Numbered from the stretch's first letter, positions 52,047 through 61,545 are shown. The stretch: 64,000 nt of DNA from Parerythrobacter lutipelagi (GCF_005434975.1 NZ_SKCJ01000002.1:930001-994000); one strand, 5' to 3'. The notes: generated by a model from the letters alone, not told the origin. A program made the numbers and translations.

Positions 52047-53411
52047 TTAGTGGGAAGCCATCACCCGGTCAACGAGATTGCCCAATTGTCTGATACCGTG
52101 ATAATTTATCCCGTCTGAACTGTCCGCATCTTGCGGACCCACACCGAATCCGAATCCCAGTTTCGCCGCCTCGCGCATCCGCAGCCCCGCATGCGCTACA
52201 GGCCGAACTTCCCCGGCAAGCGAGATTTCACCAAACCATACGCTTTGCGGAGGCAGAGGCTTGTCAGCGAGCGCAGAAACGAGCGCTGCTGCGACTGCGA
52301 CATCCGCCGCCGGATCGGACAAGCGATAGCCGCCCGCCACATTGAGATAGACTTCAGCCGAACTGAAGTTCAGTCCGCAACGCGATTCCAGAACCGCCAG
52401 CAGCATCGCTAGCCGTCCGTTGTCCCACCCGACGACTGCCCGGCGCGGAGTAGCGCCGCTTTGAAGACGCACGATCAGGGCCTGCACCTCGACGAGAACC
52501 GGCCTCGTGCCTTCCAAGGCGGGGAAGACCGCACTTCCCGCGAGCGGCTCATCCCTGCCGGACAGAAACAGCATCGAAGGATTTTTCACTTCCTCCAGCC
52601 CTGCCCCGGCCATTGCGAAAACGCCAATTTCGTCGACTGCACCAAAGCGGTTCTTGAGCGCTCGCAGGATCCGGTACTGGTGGCTGCGTTCGCCTTCGAA
52701 GCTCATCACCACATCGACCATGTGTTCCAGCACGCGCGGGCCGGCTATATTGCCGTCCTTGGTCACGTGGCCGACAAGGACCATCGCGACCCCGTTTTCC
52801 TTGGCGTAGCGGATCAGCTCAAACGCACAGCCCCGGACCTGACTGACCGTGCCCGGCGCGCCTTCGATCGTGTCGGAGTGCATGGTCTGGATCGAATCGA
52901 TGACCAGAAACGCAGGCGCTTCCATCGCGTTGAGGCTCGTCAGTATGTCGCGCACCGAAGTCGCTGCGGCGAGCTTGATCGGTGCATCGGCCAGACCGAG
53001 CCGTGATGCACGCAGCCGAACTTGCCCGGCGGCTTCCTCGCCGCTTACATAAACAGTTTCTCCGCCATTTTTTGCGACCCGCGCCGCAGCCTGCAACAGC
53101 AAAGTGGACTTGCCGATGCCGGGATCGCCCCCCATCAGGATCGCGGAGCCCGGCACGAGCCCACCGCCCAAGGCCCGATCAAACTCCTCCAGGCCGGTTG
53201 TCTGTCGCTGCAACGGAGCGCCCGGCATATCGAGCGGCTCGAAAGTGACCTTGCGCCCTCCGCTCGACAGATCGTGTTTCTGCGAAAACACCGTTGCCGG
53301 AATGTCTTCCGACAAGGTGTTCCATTCCGCGCAGTCGGGGCACTGCCCCTGCCAGCGGTGCGATACCGACCCGCAGGCCTGACAGATGTAGCGTTTCTTG
53401 GGCTTCGCCAT
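52047..53411 (-). CDS. radA: DNA repair protein RadA/Sms
   Basis: A RecA-like branch-migration ATPase of 454 residues. It has an N-terminal zinc finger (Cys10, Cys13, Cys24, Cys27), Walker A GGDPGIGKSTLLLQ, the RadA-specific LKNRFGAVDEIGVFAM, and a C-terminal Lon-like domain (VGWDNGRLAMLLAVLESR to the end). The ATG at 53411 starts MAKPKKRYICQACG; a longer upstream frame has no similarity. It diverges from the patatin-like gene with a 70-base spacer and heads the cvpA-scaffold-MHS-alr run. Confidence 0.97.
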   Translation of the reverse strand: MAKPKKRYICQACGSVSHRWQGQCPDCAEWNTLSEDIPATVFSQKHDLSSGGRKVTFEPLDMPGAPLQRQTTGLEEFDRALGGGLVPGSAILMGGDPGIGKSTLLLQAAARVAKNGGETVYVSGEEAAGQVRLRASRLGLADAPIKLAAATSVRDILTSLNAMEAPAFLVIDSIQTMHSDTIEGAPGTVSQVRGCAFELIRYAKENGVAMVLVGHVTKDGNIAGPRVLEHMVDVVMSFEGERSHQYRILRALKNRFGAVDEIGVFAMAGAGLEEVKNPSMLFLSGRDEPLAGSAVFPALEGTRPVLVEVQALIVRLQSGATPRRAVVGWDNGRLAMLLAVLESRCGLNFSSAEVYLNVAGGYRLSDPAADVAVAAALVSALADKPLPPQSVWFGEISLAGEVRPVAHAGLRMREAAKLGFGFGVGPQDADSSDGINYHGIRQLGNLVDRVMASH

Positions 53412-53481
53412 GGCGCACTGATAAGCGGAACATTTGAGGAACGCAATTGCGTTCATGCCATTTGCCCGCCACAAGGTGGTT

Positions 53482-55797
53482 ATGCGCCAAAAAGAACTCC
53501 GTATTGCCCTCGTTTGCTACGGCGGAGTGAGTCTGGCGATCTATATGCATGGCGTGACGAAGGAAGTCTGGAAGCTTGCCCGCGCCAGTCGCGGGTTTCA
53601 CGCCGGAGAGCCGCGAGACGAAGGCGTTCAGGGCGTCTATCGTGACTTGCTTGAGCATATTCAGGCCGAGAAGGACCTGCGCCTCAGGGTGCTGCCCGAC
53701 ATTCTCTCCGGAGCAAGTGCGGGGGGCATCAACGCCGTATTCCTCGCGCAGGCAGTACACTCGGGCCAATCGCTCGAACCGCTAACCGATTTGTGGCTCG
53801 ATGTGGCGGACGTCGACCGACTGCTCGATCCCGATGCACGGCCGGTGTGGCGGTTTGCGAAATTCTGGGCGCAGCCGATTGCATGGTGGTTGTTCAAGCG
53901 TCCGGGAAATGTCGTTTCCGAGACGGTTGCGCCTGAAACCCGCGCTGAAGTGCGACGGAAGGTGTCTCACTTTGTCCGAGGTCGGTGGTTCCAACCCCCG
54001 TTCTCGGGCTCCGGCTTCTCCCGCCTGTTGTTCGATGCGTTCAAAGCGATGGCAGATGGTGCCGAGGAACTTCCTCTGCTTCCGCCAAACCACCCGGTCG
54101 ATCTGTTTGTCACGACAACTGACTTTCGCGGGCATCTCGAACTGTTGCGGCTAAACAGTCCGCCGGTCGTTGAGGAGACCGAACACCGGATGCCGGTTGC
54201 GTTCGAATCGATCACTCCGTGCGAAGGCGGTGCGGCTCTAGCCAACCCCCTTGAACTAACTCTTGCTGCGCGAGCGACGGCCAGTTTCCCTGGTGCATTT
54301 CCCCCGCTCCGGCTCGCAGAGATTGACGCACTGGCGCAGCAACAGGGCATGGAGTGGCCTGAGAGGGAAGCGTTCCTTGCCCGGATAATGCCGGGCCATT
54401 TGCGCGATGGGCGGGAAGGTGACGTTTCGCTGATTGACGGTTCGGTGTTGGTCAACAAGCCGTTCGATGGCGCGATACGTGCGTTGCAAGGCCGCCCTGC
54501 CCAGCGCGAAGTCGACCGGCGGTTCGTCTATATCGATCCGCGCCCCGACAGGTTTGGATCGCTGAAAGAGAAATCCGATGATCCTGTTGGATTTTTCGGG
54601 GCAATCTTCGGCTCGCTATCGACCATACCGCGCGAGCAGCCGATCCGCGACAATCTTGAAGTTCTTGACCGCCAGTCGCGCGAGGCTGCGCAATTGCGGC
54701 AGATGATCACCGCGCTTCGCCCCGAAGTGGAAACGGCGGTGGAGAAGCTTTTCGGGCGGACCTTGTTCCTGGACAAGCCAACGCCGAAGCGCCTCATAGC
54801 ATGGCGCAATCGGGCGCAAGTCGCCGCCGCAGATGCTGCGGGCTTCGCGTTCCAGTCTTACGCCCAGGCCAAGTTCACCGCGATCCTCGATAATCTCGCC
54901 GACCTGGTTCTTCACGTCGCGCCGGAGCTCGGGCTGCCCGATTCGTCACCGATTGCAGAGGCATTTCGCAGAGTTCTGCAAGATCGCGGGGTTGTCAGCC
55001 TGGCGGGGGCGAAAGGCGGCGCGAGCGAGGAAGCCATCGCCTTTTTCCGCGCCCATGATCTGGGATTCCGGGAACGCAGAATGCGCTTGCTGGCAAGGCG
55101 ACTGTCCCGCGATTGGGATGCCGACCCTGACATTGATGATGCTGCCATCGATGATGCCCGGTCGGTTATCTACGAGATCTTGTCGCTATATTTCGACCGC
55201 GACATCGCAGGAACACTGGGCGCGGATTTCCCCACTCTGGCGGCAAACGTGCTGGAAGAGCCGGAGAAAGTTCTCGATGCGCTGGCGGAAAGGCGATTGC
55301 TGCCTGAAGTCGACGAGGAAGCAGAAGCTAAGCTGGCCGATGCAATGGACAAGATGCCGAAGAACCTGCGGCGAAGGATGCTGCTGACCTATCTCGGCTT
55401 CCCGTTTTACGATGTCGCAACCCTGCCCCTGATGCGGCATGAAGGGTTGACTGAATTCGACCCGATCAAAGTTGACCGGATCAGCCCCGATGATGCGCGC
55501 TCTATCCGGGAAGGCGGCACGCGGGCCACTTTACGCGGCATCGAATTCTATAATTTCGGCGCGTTCTTCAGCCGCAGCTATCGCGAGAACGATTATCTTT
55601 GGGGCCGTTTGCACGGTGCTGAACGGATGATCGATCTGGTGTGTTCGACGGTCGAGCAAGGTTTCGACTATGAAACCTGTCGCCAGTTCAAGCGCCGCGC
55701 ATTCCATGCGATCCTTGACGAAGAAGTCGATCGACTTTCCACCGACCCCGGCCTGCTGCTGACCATCCGCAACGAAATCGAAGCGCGATTGGGTTAG
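53482..55797 (+). CDS. Large patatin-like phospholipase family protein
   Basis: A 771-residue patatin-related protein. The oxyanion-hole region is YGGVSLAIYMHGVTKEV near the N-terminus, the nucleophile is Ser79 in SGASAGGINAVFLA, and the dyad aspartate lies in SLIDGSVLVNKPFDGAI. Unlike short patatins it has about 400 extra helical residues after the catalytic domain (a DUF3376-like region ending around FYNFGAFFSRSYRENDYLWGRL). It probably hydrolyses acyl lipids; no signal peptide is seen. ATG 53482 with AAGGTGG upstream is preferred over in-frame starts at 53434 and 53455. Confidence 0.88.
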   Translation: MRQKELRIALVCYGGVSLAIYMHGVTKEVWKLARASRGFHAGEPRDEGVQGVYRDLLEHIQAEKDLRLRVLPDILSGASAGGINAVFLAQAVHSGQSLEPLTDLWLDVADVDRLLDPDARPVWRFAKFWAQPIAWWLFKRPGNVVSETVAPETRAEVRRKVSHFVRGRWFQPPFSGSGFSRLLFDAFKAMADGAEELPLLPPNHPVDLFVTTTDFRGHLELLRLNSPPVVEETEHRMPVAFESITPCEGGAALANPLELTLAARATASFPGAFPPLRLAEIDALAQQQGMEWPEREAFLARIMPGHLRDGREGDVSLIDGSVLVNKPFDGAIRALQGRPAQREVDRRFVYIDPRPDRFGSLKEKSDDPVGFFGAIFGSLSTIPREQPIRDNLEVLDRQSREAAQLRQMITALRPEVETAVEKLFGRTLFLDKPTPKRLIAWRNRAQVAAADAAGFAFQSYAQAKFTAILDNLADLVLHVAPELGLPDSSPIAEAFRRVLQDRGVVSLAGAKGGASEEAIAFFRAHDLGFRERRMRLLARRLSRDWDADPDIDDAAIDDARSVIYEILSLYFDRDIAGTLGADFPTLAANVLEEPEKVLDALAERRLLPEVDEEAEAKLADAMDKMPKNLRRRMLLTYLGFPFYDVATLPLMRHEGLTEFDPIKVDRISPDDARSIREGGTRATLRGIEFYNFGAFFSRSYRENDYLWGRLHGAERMIDLVCSTVEQGFDYETCRQFKRRAFHAILDEEVDRLSTDPGLLLTIRNEIEARLG

Positions 55798-55930
55798 AGG
55801 CCTTTGGCAGACCGCTACGGCAGCTTGCGCCCATATTGTGGCACGCACGCTGCAGACGCACAGGTGCGCCGGTCAACTTCAATTCTGCCAGGATTATTCG
55901 GAAATGTGACCAGCTCCTACGAAGTCGAGT

Positions 55931-57061
55931 CTAGGCGCCGAATGCTTCCTTCAGCTTGTTGAAGAAGCCGCGGCTTTCAGGGCACTCGTCGCCGGTTTCA
56001 GTCTGTCGGAACTGCTCGAGGATTTCCCGCTGCGCTTTCGACAGCTTGGTCGGGGTTTCAACAGAAATTTCGACAACCATGTCACCGCGCCCGCGCCCCT
56101 GAAGGACCGGCATACCGGCACCGCGCACGCGCAACTGCTTGCCCGACTGGATCCCGGAGGGGATATCGACATTGTTTGTTTCGCCCGAGAGGTCGGGGAT
56201 ATCGACACAACCGCCCAGTGACGCTGTGGTGAAACTGATCGGCACGCGGGTCAGCAAGGTCGTGCCTTCGCGTTCGAACACGGTGTGCGGCTTCACATGC
56301 ACAAAGATGTAGAGATCGCCGGGCGGTGCGCCGCGTGGTCCCGCTTCGCCCTTGCCTGAAAGGCGAATGCGTGTGCCGGTATCAACCCCGGGGGGCACAT
56401 CCACTTCAAGCTTTACGGCCTTGTCGACCCGCCCTTCTCCGCGGCAGTCACTGCAGGGCTTCTCGATAACTTCGCCGCGTCCATGGCAATTGGGACAAGG
56501 GCGTTCGACGACGAAAAACCCCTGCTTTGCGCGAACCTTGCCATAGCCGTTGCACAGGTTGCAGCCGCGCGTACCGGTGCCCGGTTCAGAGCCGGAGCCG
56601 CTACATGTGTCGCAGCTTTGCGAGACTTCGATCTCGATTTCGGTCGATTTGCCATGGAAGGCTTCCTCGAGCGAGATTTGCATGTCGTAGCGCAAGTCGG
56701 CTCCGCGGCGCGGACGCTGCTGGCCGGTCGCGCCGCTAAATGCGCTGCCAAAGATGGTTTCGAATATGTCCCCGATATCGCCGAAATCCTGGCCGCCAAA
56801 TCCGCCGCCTCCGTTCCCGCCCATCCCTTGCTGGAAGGCGGCATGACCGAACTGATCATAGGCAGCGCGTTTTTGCGGATCTTTCAGAACCTCGTAGGCA
56901 CCACCGATCGCCTTGAACTTGGCCTCTGAATCGGCACAGCCCGGGTTGCGGTCAGGGTGAAATTGCATCGCCAGCTTGCGATAGGCGGATTTGAGCGTCC
57001 GCTCGTCCGCGTCGCGGCTGACTTCGAGCAAGTCGTAAAAATCGATTTCGGCAGAAGACAT
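55931..57061 (-). CDS. dnaJ: Chaperone DnaJ
   Basis: The Hsp40 co-chaperone of DnaK, 376 residues. The J domain has the catalytic HPD in AMQFHPDRNPG, followed by a Gly/Phe-rich segment (GMGGNGGGGFGGQDFG), four CxxCxGxG zinc repeats (CDTCSGSG, CNLCNGYG, CPNCHGRG, CSDCRGEG) and the two C-terminal beta-barrel client domains. It lies 69 bases after dnaK with a hairpin between them, so its expression probably depends on the dnaK transcript. Confidence 0.98.
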   Translation of the reverse strand: MSSAEIDFYDLLEVSRDADERTLKSAYRKLAMQFHPDRNPGCADSEAKFKAIGGAYEVLKDPQKRAAYDQFGHAAFQQGMGGNGGGGFGGQDFGDIGDIFETIFGSAFSGATGQQRPRRGADLRYDMQISLEEAFHGKSTEIEIEVSQSCDTCSGSGSEPGTGTRGCNLCNGYGKVRAKQGFFVVERPCPNCHGRGEVIEKPCSDCRGEGRVDKAVKLEVDVPPGVDTGTRIRLSGKGEAGPRGAPPGDLYIFVHVKPHTVFEREGTTLLTRVPISFTTASLGGCVDIPDLSGETNNVDIPSGIQSGKQLRVRGAGMPVLQGRGRGDMVVEISVETPTKLSKAQREILEQFRQTETGDECPESRGFFNKLKEAFGA

Positions 57062-57079
57062 GGTGTGATCCCAAACCTA

Positions 57080-57112
57080 ACCGCCGCCGAGGCGATCTGC
57101 TTCGGCGGCGGT
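57080..57112. repeat. Perfect hairpin between dnaK and dnaJ
   Basis: ACCGCCGCCGA (57080-57090) and TCGGCGGCGGT (57102-57112) are perfect inverted copies with an 11-base loop. It lies in the 69-base dnaK-dnaJ spacer. No T-tract follows on the minus strand, so it is more likely an mRNA-stability or attenuation element that lowers dnaJ relative to dnaK than a full terminator. Confidence 0.7.
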
Positions 57113-57130
57113 CTGGTCTTTCATCGGGCC

Positions 57131-59062
57131 TCAGCCCTTGTTGTCTTCGTCGACTTCGGAGAATTCGGCGTCGACCACTTCTTCGTCGGCATCCGAGGCG
57201 GCGCTGTCTGCATCTGCCGCATCATCGCCCGAAGCGGCGTTAGCTTGCTCTTTCTCGTAAATCTGCTGACCCATCTTCATGGCAGCATCGGTCAACGCCT
57301 GTGCCTTCGCATTGATCGCATCGACGTCGTCGCCTTCGAGAGCGGTCTTGGTTTCAGCCAGCGCGGTTTCGATCGCCGACTTGGTTTCGTCGTCGACCTT
57401 GTCCCCGTGCTCGTCGAGCTGCTTCTGCGTGGCATGGACCAGACTGTCGGCCTGGTTGCGGGCTTCCGCCTGCTCCTTGCGCTTCTTGTCCTCCTCGGCG
57501 AACTTTTCGGCATCCTGCACCATCTGTTCGATGTCGGATTCGTTGAGACCGCCGGAGGCCTGGATACGGATCTGCTGTTCCTTGCCGGTGCCCTTGTCCT
57601 TGGCGCTAACGTTCACGATACCGTTGGCATCGATGTCGAATGTGACTTCGACTTGCGGCACGCCGCGCGGGGCAGCCGGAATGCCGACCAGGTCGAACTG
57701 ACCGAGCATCTTGTTGTCGGCCGCCATTTCGCGCTCGCCCTGGAAGACCCGGATCGTCACGGCCTGCTGATTGTCTTCAGCGGTCGAGTAGGTCTGCGTC
57801 TTCTTGGTCGGGATCGTCGTGTTCCGGTCGATCATGCGGGTGAACACGCCGCCCAGCGTCTCGATGCCGAGCGATAGCGGGGTCACGTCAAGCAGCAGCA
57901 CGTCCTTCACGTCGCCTTGCAGCACGCCGGCCTGGATCGCAGCGCCCATGGCTACGACTTCATCGGGGTTCACGCCGGTGTGCGGCTTTTTGCCGAAGAA
58001 GCCCTCGACGATTTCGCGCACCTTGGGCATGCGGGTCATGCCGCCGACGAGGACAACTTCGTCCACGCCGGACTTTTCGATCCCGGCATCGGCCAGCGCT
58101 TTCTTGCATGGTTCAAGCGTGCGCTTGATCAGGTCGCCGACCAGTTGTTCCAGTTTCGAACGGGTGAGCGTTTCGACCAGGTGAAGCGGCGTAGTGGCGC
58201 CGCCTTCCATACGGGCGGTGATGAACGGCAGGTTGATCTCCGTCTGAGCTGAGCTCGACAGTTCGATCTTGGCCTTTTCCGCCGCTTCTTTCAGACGCTG
58301 AAGAGCGAGCTTGTCGGTCTTCAGATCCATGTTTTCCTTCTTCTTGAACTCTTCCGCGAGATATTCGACGATCACGCCGTCGAAATCCTCACCGCCCAAG
58401 AAGGTGTCGCCATTGGTCGATTTCACTTCGAACACGCCATCGCCGATCTCGAGGATCGACACGTCGAACGTACCGCCGCCAAGGTCATAAACAGCAATGG
58501 TTTTGCCATCTTCCTTGTCCATTCCGTAAGCGAGTGCCGCAGCAGTCGGCTCGTTGATGATGCGCAGGACTTCGAGGCCGGCAATCTGGCCGGCATCTTT
58601 GGTTGCCTGACGCTGTGCGTCGTTGAAATATGCCGGAACGGTAATGACCGCCTGAGTCACGGTTTCGCCAAGATAGCTCTCGGCCGTTTCCTTCATCTTC
58701 TGGAGGATGAAGGCAGACACCTGGCTGGGCGAGTAATCTTCATCGCCGGCCTTGACCCATGCGTCGCCGTTCTTGCCCTTCACGATGTTGTAAGGGACGA
58801 GCTTCATGTCCTTTTTGGTCATCGGATCATCGAACCGGCGACCGATCAGGCGTTTGATTGCAAACAGCGTGTTGTCAGGATTGGTCACTGCCTGGCGCTT
58901 GGCCGGCTGACCGATCAAACGCTCACCGTCTTTGGTGAAAGCAACGATCGAAGGCGTCGTGCGCGCGCCTTCCGAATTCTCTACGACTTTCGGCTTCCCG
59001 CCGTCCATTACGGCGACGCAGCTGTTGGTTGTCCCGAGGTCGATACCGATAACTTTGGCCAT
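57131..59062 (-). CDS. dnaK: Chaperone DnaK (Hsp70)
   Basis: An ATP-dependent chaperone of 643 residues. The nucleotide-binding domain starts [14 protein letters not shown] and contains [28 protein letters not shown] and [16 protein letters not shown]. The linker-proximal [14 protein letters not shown] opens the substrate-binding domain. The tail is Asp/Ala-rich and ends in an acidic VDEDNKG-like segment. It works with DnaJ next door and GrpE at 63 kb. A heat-shock sigma32-type promoter lies about 90 bases upstream. Confidence 0.99.
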   Translation of the reverse strand: MAKVIGIDLGTTNSCVAVMDGGKPKVVENSEGARTTPSIVAFTKDGERLIGQPAKRQAVTNPDNTLFAIKRLIGRRFDDPMTKKDMKLVPYNIVKGKNGDAWVKAGDEDYSPSQVSAFILQKMKETAESYLGETVTQAVITVPAYFNDAQRQATKDAGQIAGLEVLRIINEPTAAALAYGMDKEDGKTIAVYDLGGGTFDVSILEIGDGVFEVKSTNGDTFLGGEDFDGVIVEYLAEEFKKKENMDLKTDKLALQRLKEAAEKAKIELSSSAQTEINLPFITARMEGGATTPLHLVETLTRSKLEQLVGDLIKRTLEPCKKALADAGIEKSGVDEVVLVGGMTRMPKVREIVEGFFGKKPHTGVNPDEVVAMGAAIQAGVLQGDVKDVLLLDVTPLSLGIETLGGVFTRMIDRNTTIPTKKTQTYSTAEDNQQAVTIRVFQGEREMAADNKMLGQFDLVGIPAAPRGVPQVEVTFDIDANGIVNVSAKDKGTGKEQQIRIQASGGLNESDIEQMVQDAEKFAEEDKKRKEQAEARNQADSLVHATQKQLDEHGDKVDDETKSAIETALAETKTALEGDDVDAINAKAQALTDAAMKMGQQIYEKEQANAASGDDAADADSAASDADEEVVDAEFSEVDEDNKG

Positions 59063-59150
59063 TATTTCCCCATTCGTCTTTCAATGTTGGACGCTGCGCA
59101 GTTCGCTCCCCGTGGTGGCGGAGCAGCTCGGCAGCTCGAATATGTTGGCG

Positions 59151-59178
59151 ATATAGGTGCGGTTTTTGTTGGCACAAG
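59151..59178 (-). promoter_or_regulatory. RpoH (sigma32) promoter of dnaK
   Basis: On the minus strand, CTTG (59178-59175) is followed after 17 bases by CCTATAT (59157-59151), an exact match to the alphaproteobacterial heat-shock consensus CTTG-N17-CYTATNT. Transcription would begin near 59144, giving a leader of about 80 bases before the dnaK ATG. No CIRCE repeat is seen between here and dnaK. Confidence 0.8.
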
Positions 59179-59197
59179 GGACGCGGGGGGCTAGTTT
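59169..59197 (+). promoter_or_regulatory. Possible promoter of the PCuAC lipoprotein gene
   Basis: TTGGCA (59169-59174), 17 bases, then TAGTTT (59192-59197): a good -35 with a poor -10. It overlaps the -35 of the divergent dnaK heat-shock promoter, so the two might compete for polymerase. Weak evidence. Confidence 0.3.
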
Positions 59198-59225
59198 TTG
59201 CGCTGAAACCGGGAGAATCCGAAAC

Positions 59226-59711
59226 ATGAAATCGATCAGGACATTCGCCATCCTAGGGGCTGCAGCGTCTTTCAGTCTTGCAGCTTGCTCGGAGGGGCCG
59301 CGGGAAGATTACAATCCGGAAGCGACGAAGAAAGGCGAACGGCTCACTGTCGAGAATGCACGGATCATGCTTCCGGCGGTCGATGGCAACCCGGCAGTGG
59401 CCTTTTTCGATCTGACCTATGCAAGCGGCGGTGGTCCGACCGTGAAGTCAGTGGAAATCGACGGTGCTGGCAGCGCGGAAATTCACGCGACCGATACCAT
59501 CGACGGCAAGACCACAATGGGCGAAGCAGCGCCGATCACGCTATGGCCGCGCCAGACGCTGTCATTCGAACCGGGCGGCTACCACGTGATGGTCATGAAC
59601 CCTTCTGAAGACATCAAGGCCGGTGCGGAAACGAACATGACGGTGACGCTCTCCAACGAAGAGACAATTACCGTTGCAGTGCCGATCCAGGCCGCCGGGG
59701 AAGATCGCTGA
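59226..59711 (+). CDS. PCu(A)C-family copper(I) chaperone lipoprotein
   Basis: A 161-residue periplasmic copper-binding protein. The Cu(I) motif HX10MX21HXM is met exactly by His87, Met98, His120 and Met122. Unlike the commonest PCuAC proteins it has a lipobox (SLAAC), so Cys21 would be lipidated and the protein membrane-tethered. PCuAC proteins deliver copper to the CuA or CuB centres of cytochrome oxidase. GGGAGAATCC before the ATG at 59226 fits a ribosome binding site. The stop overlaps or abuts the start of the next gene, suggesting an operon. Confidence 0.92.
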   Translation: MKSIRTFAILGAAASFSLAACSEGPREDYNPEATKKGERLTVENARIMLPAVDGNPAVAFFDLTYASGGGPTVKSVEIDGAGSAEIHATDTIDGKTTMGEAAPITLWPRQTLSFEPGGYHVMVMNPSEDIKAGAETNMTVTLSNEETITVAVPIQAAGEDR

Positions 59712-59722
59712 CCGAAGGCGAT

Positions 59723-60238
59723 TTGCCACACAGCGAAGGCGGATTTTGCCCGGTCGGGGGTGAGCGTCCGCTTACGCCGGGCGAGATCGCTTTGGCCCGG
59801 TCGATCTTCGGAACGGAAATCGATTATGCGCCGGTCCGGATACGGCGCCGCAAGTGGATTTTCTTCCAGCCGAGCAAAGTCACGATGGCACCGCTCGGCC
59901 ATTTGCATTTCCATCCCCGCAGTCAAAACTATTGCGATGACTTCGCAACCGCGTCGATCCACCTCCAGGGGCATTTCATCCACGAGATGGTCCATGTTTG
60001 GCAGGCGCAGAAATTCGGCCGCTGGTGGCTGATTTTCAATCGCTTGCCATGGGAGCCTTATGAATACTCGCTGCGTCCGGGCTTGCCGCTCAATCGGTAT
60101 GGAGTCGAGCAGCAGGCAGAGATCGTCAAACACGCGTTTTTGTTGCGCAACGGGATGAAGGTCGCCGGGGTAGCCGATGCATCGGCTTACGATCTCCTGG
60201 TGCGGTTTTCCGGCACCCGACCGGTTGCTGGCGGATAG
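59723..60238 (+). CDS. HExxH metallopeptidase-like protein (DUF4157/vgr-related type)
   Basis: A 171-residue protein with a zinc-peptidase motif His87-Glu88-Met-Val-His91 (HFIHEMVHVWQAQ) and a downstream acidic candidate third ligand in GVEQQAEIVKHAF. It resembles sphingomonad proteins labelled vgr-related and the DUF4157 peptidase-like domains of secretion-system effectors. No T6SS gene is nearby and no signal peptide is visible, so localisation is uncertain. The start is insecure: TTG 59723 is used, but CTG at 59708 overlapping the PCuAC stop is also in frame. Confidence 0.75.
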   Translation: MPHSEGGFCPVGGERPLTPGEIALARSIFGTEIDYAPVRIRRRKWIFFQPSKVTMAPLGHLHFHPRSQNYCDDFATASIHLQGHFIHEMVHVWQAQKFGRWWLIFNRLPWEPYEYSLRPGLPLNRYGVEQQAEIVKHAFLLRNGMKVAGVADASAYDLLVRFSGTRPVAGG

Positions 60239-60377
60239 CCATGCAGGGCAGAAAGAGCGGTTCGTCGTTGGCTGCTCAAATACCATTGCCGTAACGTAAC
60301 TTGCCCAAAACGGTTTCAGTTGATACCGCTTCGCCGTCCGGGCGGCCCAACCCGCGCCCGGCCAACGAGTCCTCAAC

Positions 60378-61538
60378 ATGGAGATCAAGAATTACGGCAT
60401 GTCGCGTGAGCGCGGCTATCTTTCGCATTATGAAATCGACGAGGTCACCCTGCCCGCACGCTTCGACGGCGTAAAACAGGCAGCGGGCAATCTCTCCGGT
60501 TTGCTGTCGACCGGCCGAGTGAGGCACTGGCTCGATGATCTGGCCGATCCGGTGCTCGAGGAATGGGCACTGGACGCCCCTGAAGAGGAAGTGCGCACCG
60601 CGATGGTGCATTATTCCTTCCTCGTGCAATCCTATGTCTGGGGCGAGCCCGAGGCTCCCACGTCACTTCCGGCGAATCTGGCGCGCCCGATGGCGGCAGT
60701 CGCGGACAGGCTCGGACAAGCGGCGCTTCTGCCCTATTCCGGCTATGTGCTCGACAATTGGGCGCGGCTCGATAAATCCGGCCCGATCGCCCTCGACAAC
60801 ATCTACATGTATCAGAACTTCCTCGGCGGTGACGACGAGAACTGGTTTGTCATGATTCACGTCGCGATCGAAGCAGAGGCTGGCGTCTTGCTCGACAATG
60901 CAGCAAGACTGGTAACCGCTGCGAGCAATGGCGACGAAGCGGAAGCAGAGCGCCTGCTGATCGAAATGGACGCCGCATGGGAGCGGATTTACGAACACTT
61001 CGCCCGCATGCCGGAACGGTGCGATCCCTATATCTATTTTCACCGGGTCAGACCCTACATTCATGGCTGGGCAAACAATCCCGCGCTCGATGGCGGGCTG
61101 ATCTATGACGGGGTGGAGAAATTCGGCGGCAAACCGCAGGCGTTCCGCGGCCAGACCGGGTCACAAAGCTCGATCGTTCCGGCGATGGATGCGCTGTTTC
61201 AGGTCGGGCATTCAGCCGATCCCTTGCGAAGCTTCCTCGATGAGTTGCACGACTATCGACCTGTACAGCATCGCCGCTTCATCGAAGACCTTGCAGCACA
61301 ATCGACCCTGCGCGATTTCGTGACTGCGAGCGGCAAGCAGAGCCTGAAAGACGCGTTCAACGCCTGCCTCGAGCAGTCCGCGCGGTTCCGCACAAGGCAT
61401 CTGGAATATGCGGCGAGCTACATCAACAAACAGGCTGGCAGCATCGCCGGTAATGATCCGGACGTTGGCACCGGTGGAACACCGTTCATGAAATATTTGA
61501 AGAAGCACCGAGACGAGAACCGCGCGCAACTTGTTTGA
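60378..61538 (+). CDS. Indoleamine 2,3-dioxygenase-like heme protein
   Basis: A 386-residue protein of the indoleamine/tryptophan 2,3-dioxygenase (IDO) family. Family segments include RVRPYIHGW, FRGQTGSQSSIVPAMDALF (the conserved RG-S-Q-S core) and HDYRPVQHRRFIEDL. The proximal heme ligand is probably His341 in RFRTRHLEYAASYI, close to His346 of human IDO1. Length is near that of eukaryotic IDO. It would open the indole ring of tryptophan to N-formylkynurenine; no other kynurenine-pathway gene is in the window, so an indole-type substrate is equally possible. A 139-base spacer precedes it. Confidence 0.85.
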   Translation: MEIKNYGMSRERGYLSHYEIDEVTLPARFDGVKQAAGNLSGLLSTGRVRHWLDDLADPVLEEWALDAPEEEVRTAMVHYSFLVQSYVWGEPEAPTSLPANLARPMAAVADRLGQAALLPYSGYVLDNWARLDKSGPIALDNIYMYQNFLGGDDENWFVMIHVAIEAEAGVLLDNAARLVTAASNGDEAEAERLLIEMDAAWERIYEHFARMPERCDPYIYFHRVRPYIHGWANNPALDGGLIYDGVEKFGGKPQAFRGQTGSQSSIVPAMDALFQVGHSADPLRSFLDELHDYRPVQHRRFIEDLAAQSTLRDFVTASGKQSLKDAFNACLEQSARFRTRHLEYAASYINKQAGSIAGNDPDVGTGGTPFMKYLKKHRDENRAQLV

Positions 61539-61545
61539 TCAAGCC

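Noticed and set aside
49373-52093. A 906-codon open frame antisense to the MHS transporter, scaffold and cvpA genes
   Set aside because: It spans several well-supported genes in opposite orientation, is rich in Arg, His and Gln, and has no recognisable domain. It is a shadow frame.
59063-59225. CIRCE element for HrcA upstream of dnaK
   Set aside because: No TTAGCACTC/GAGTGCTAA-like pair is present; an RpoH-type promoter explains heat control.
59723-60238. Type VI secretion component (vgr-related label)
   Set aside because: No tss, hcp or vgrG gene is nearby and the protein is only a small HExxH domain, so the secretion link is not supported.
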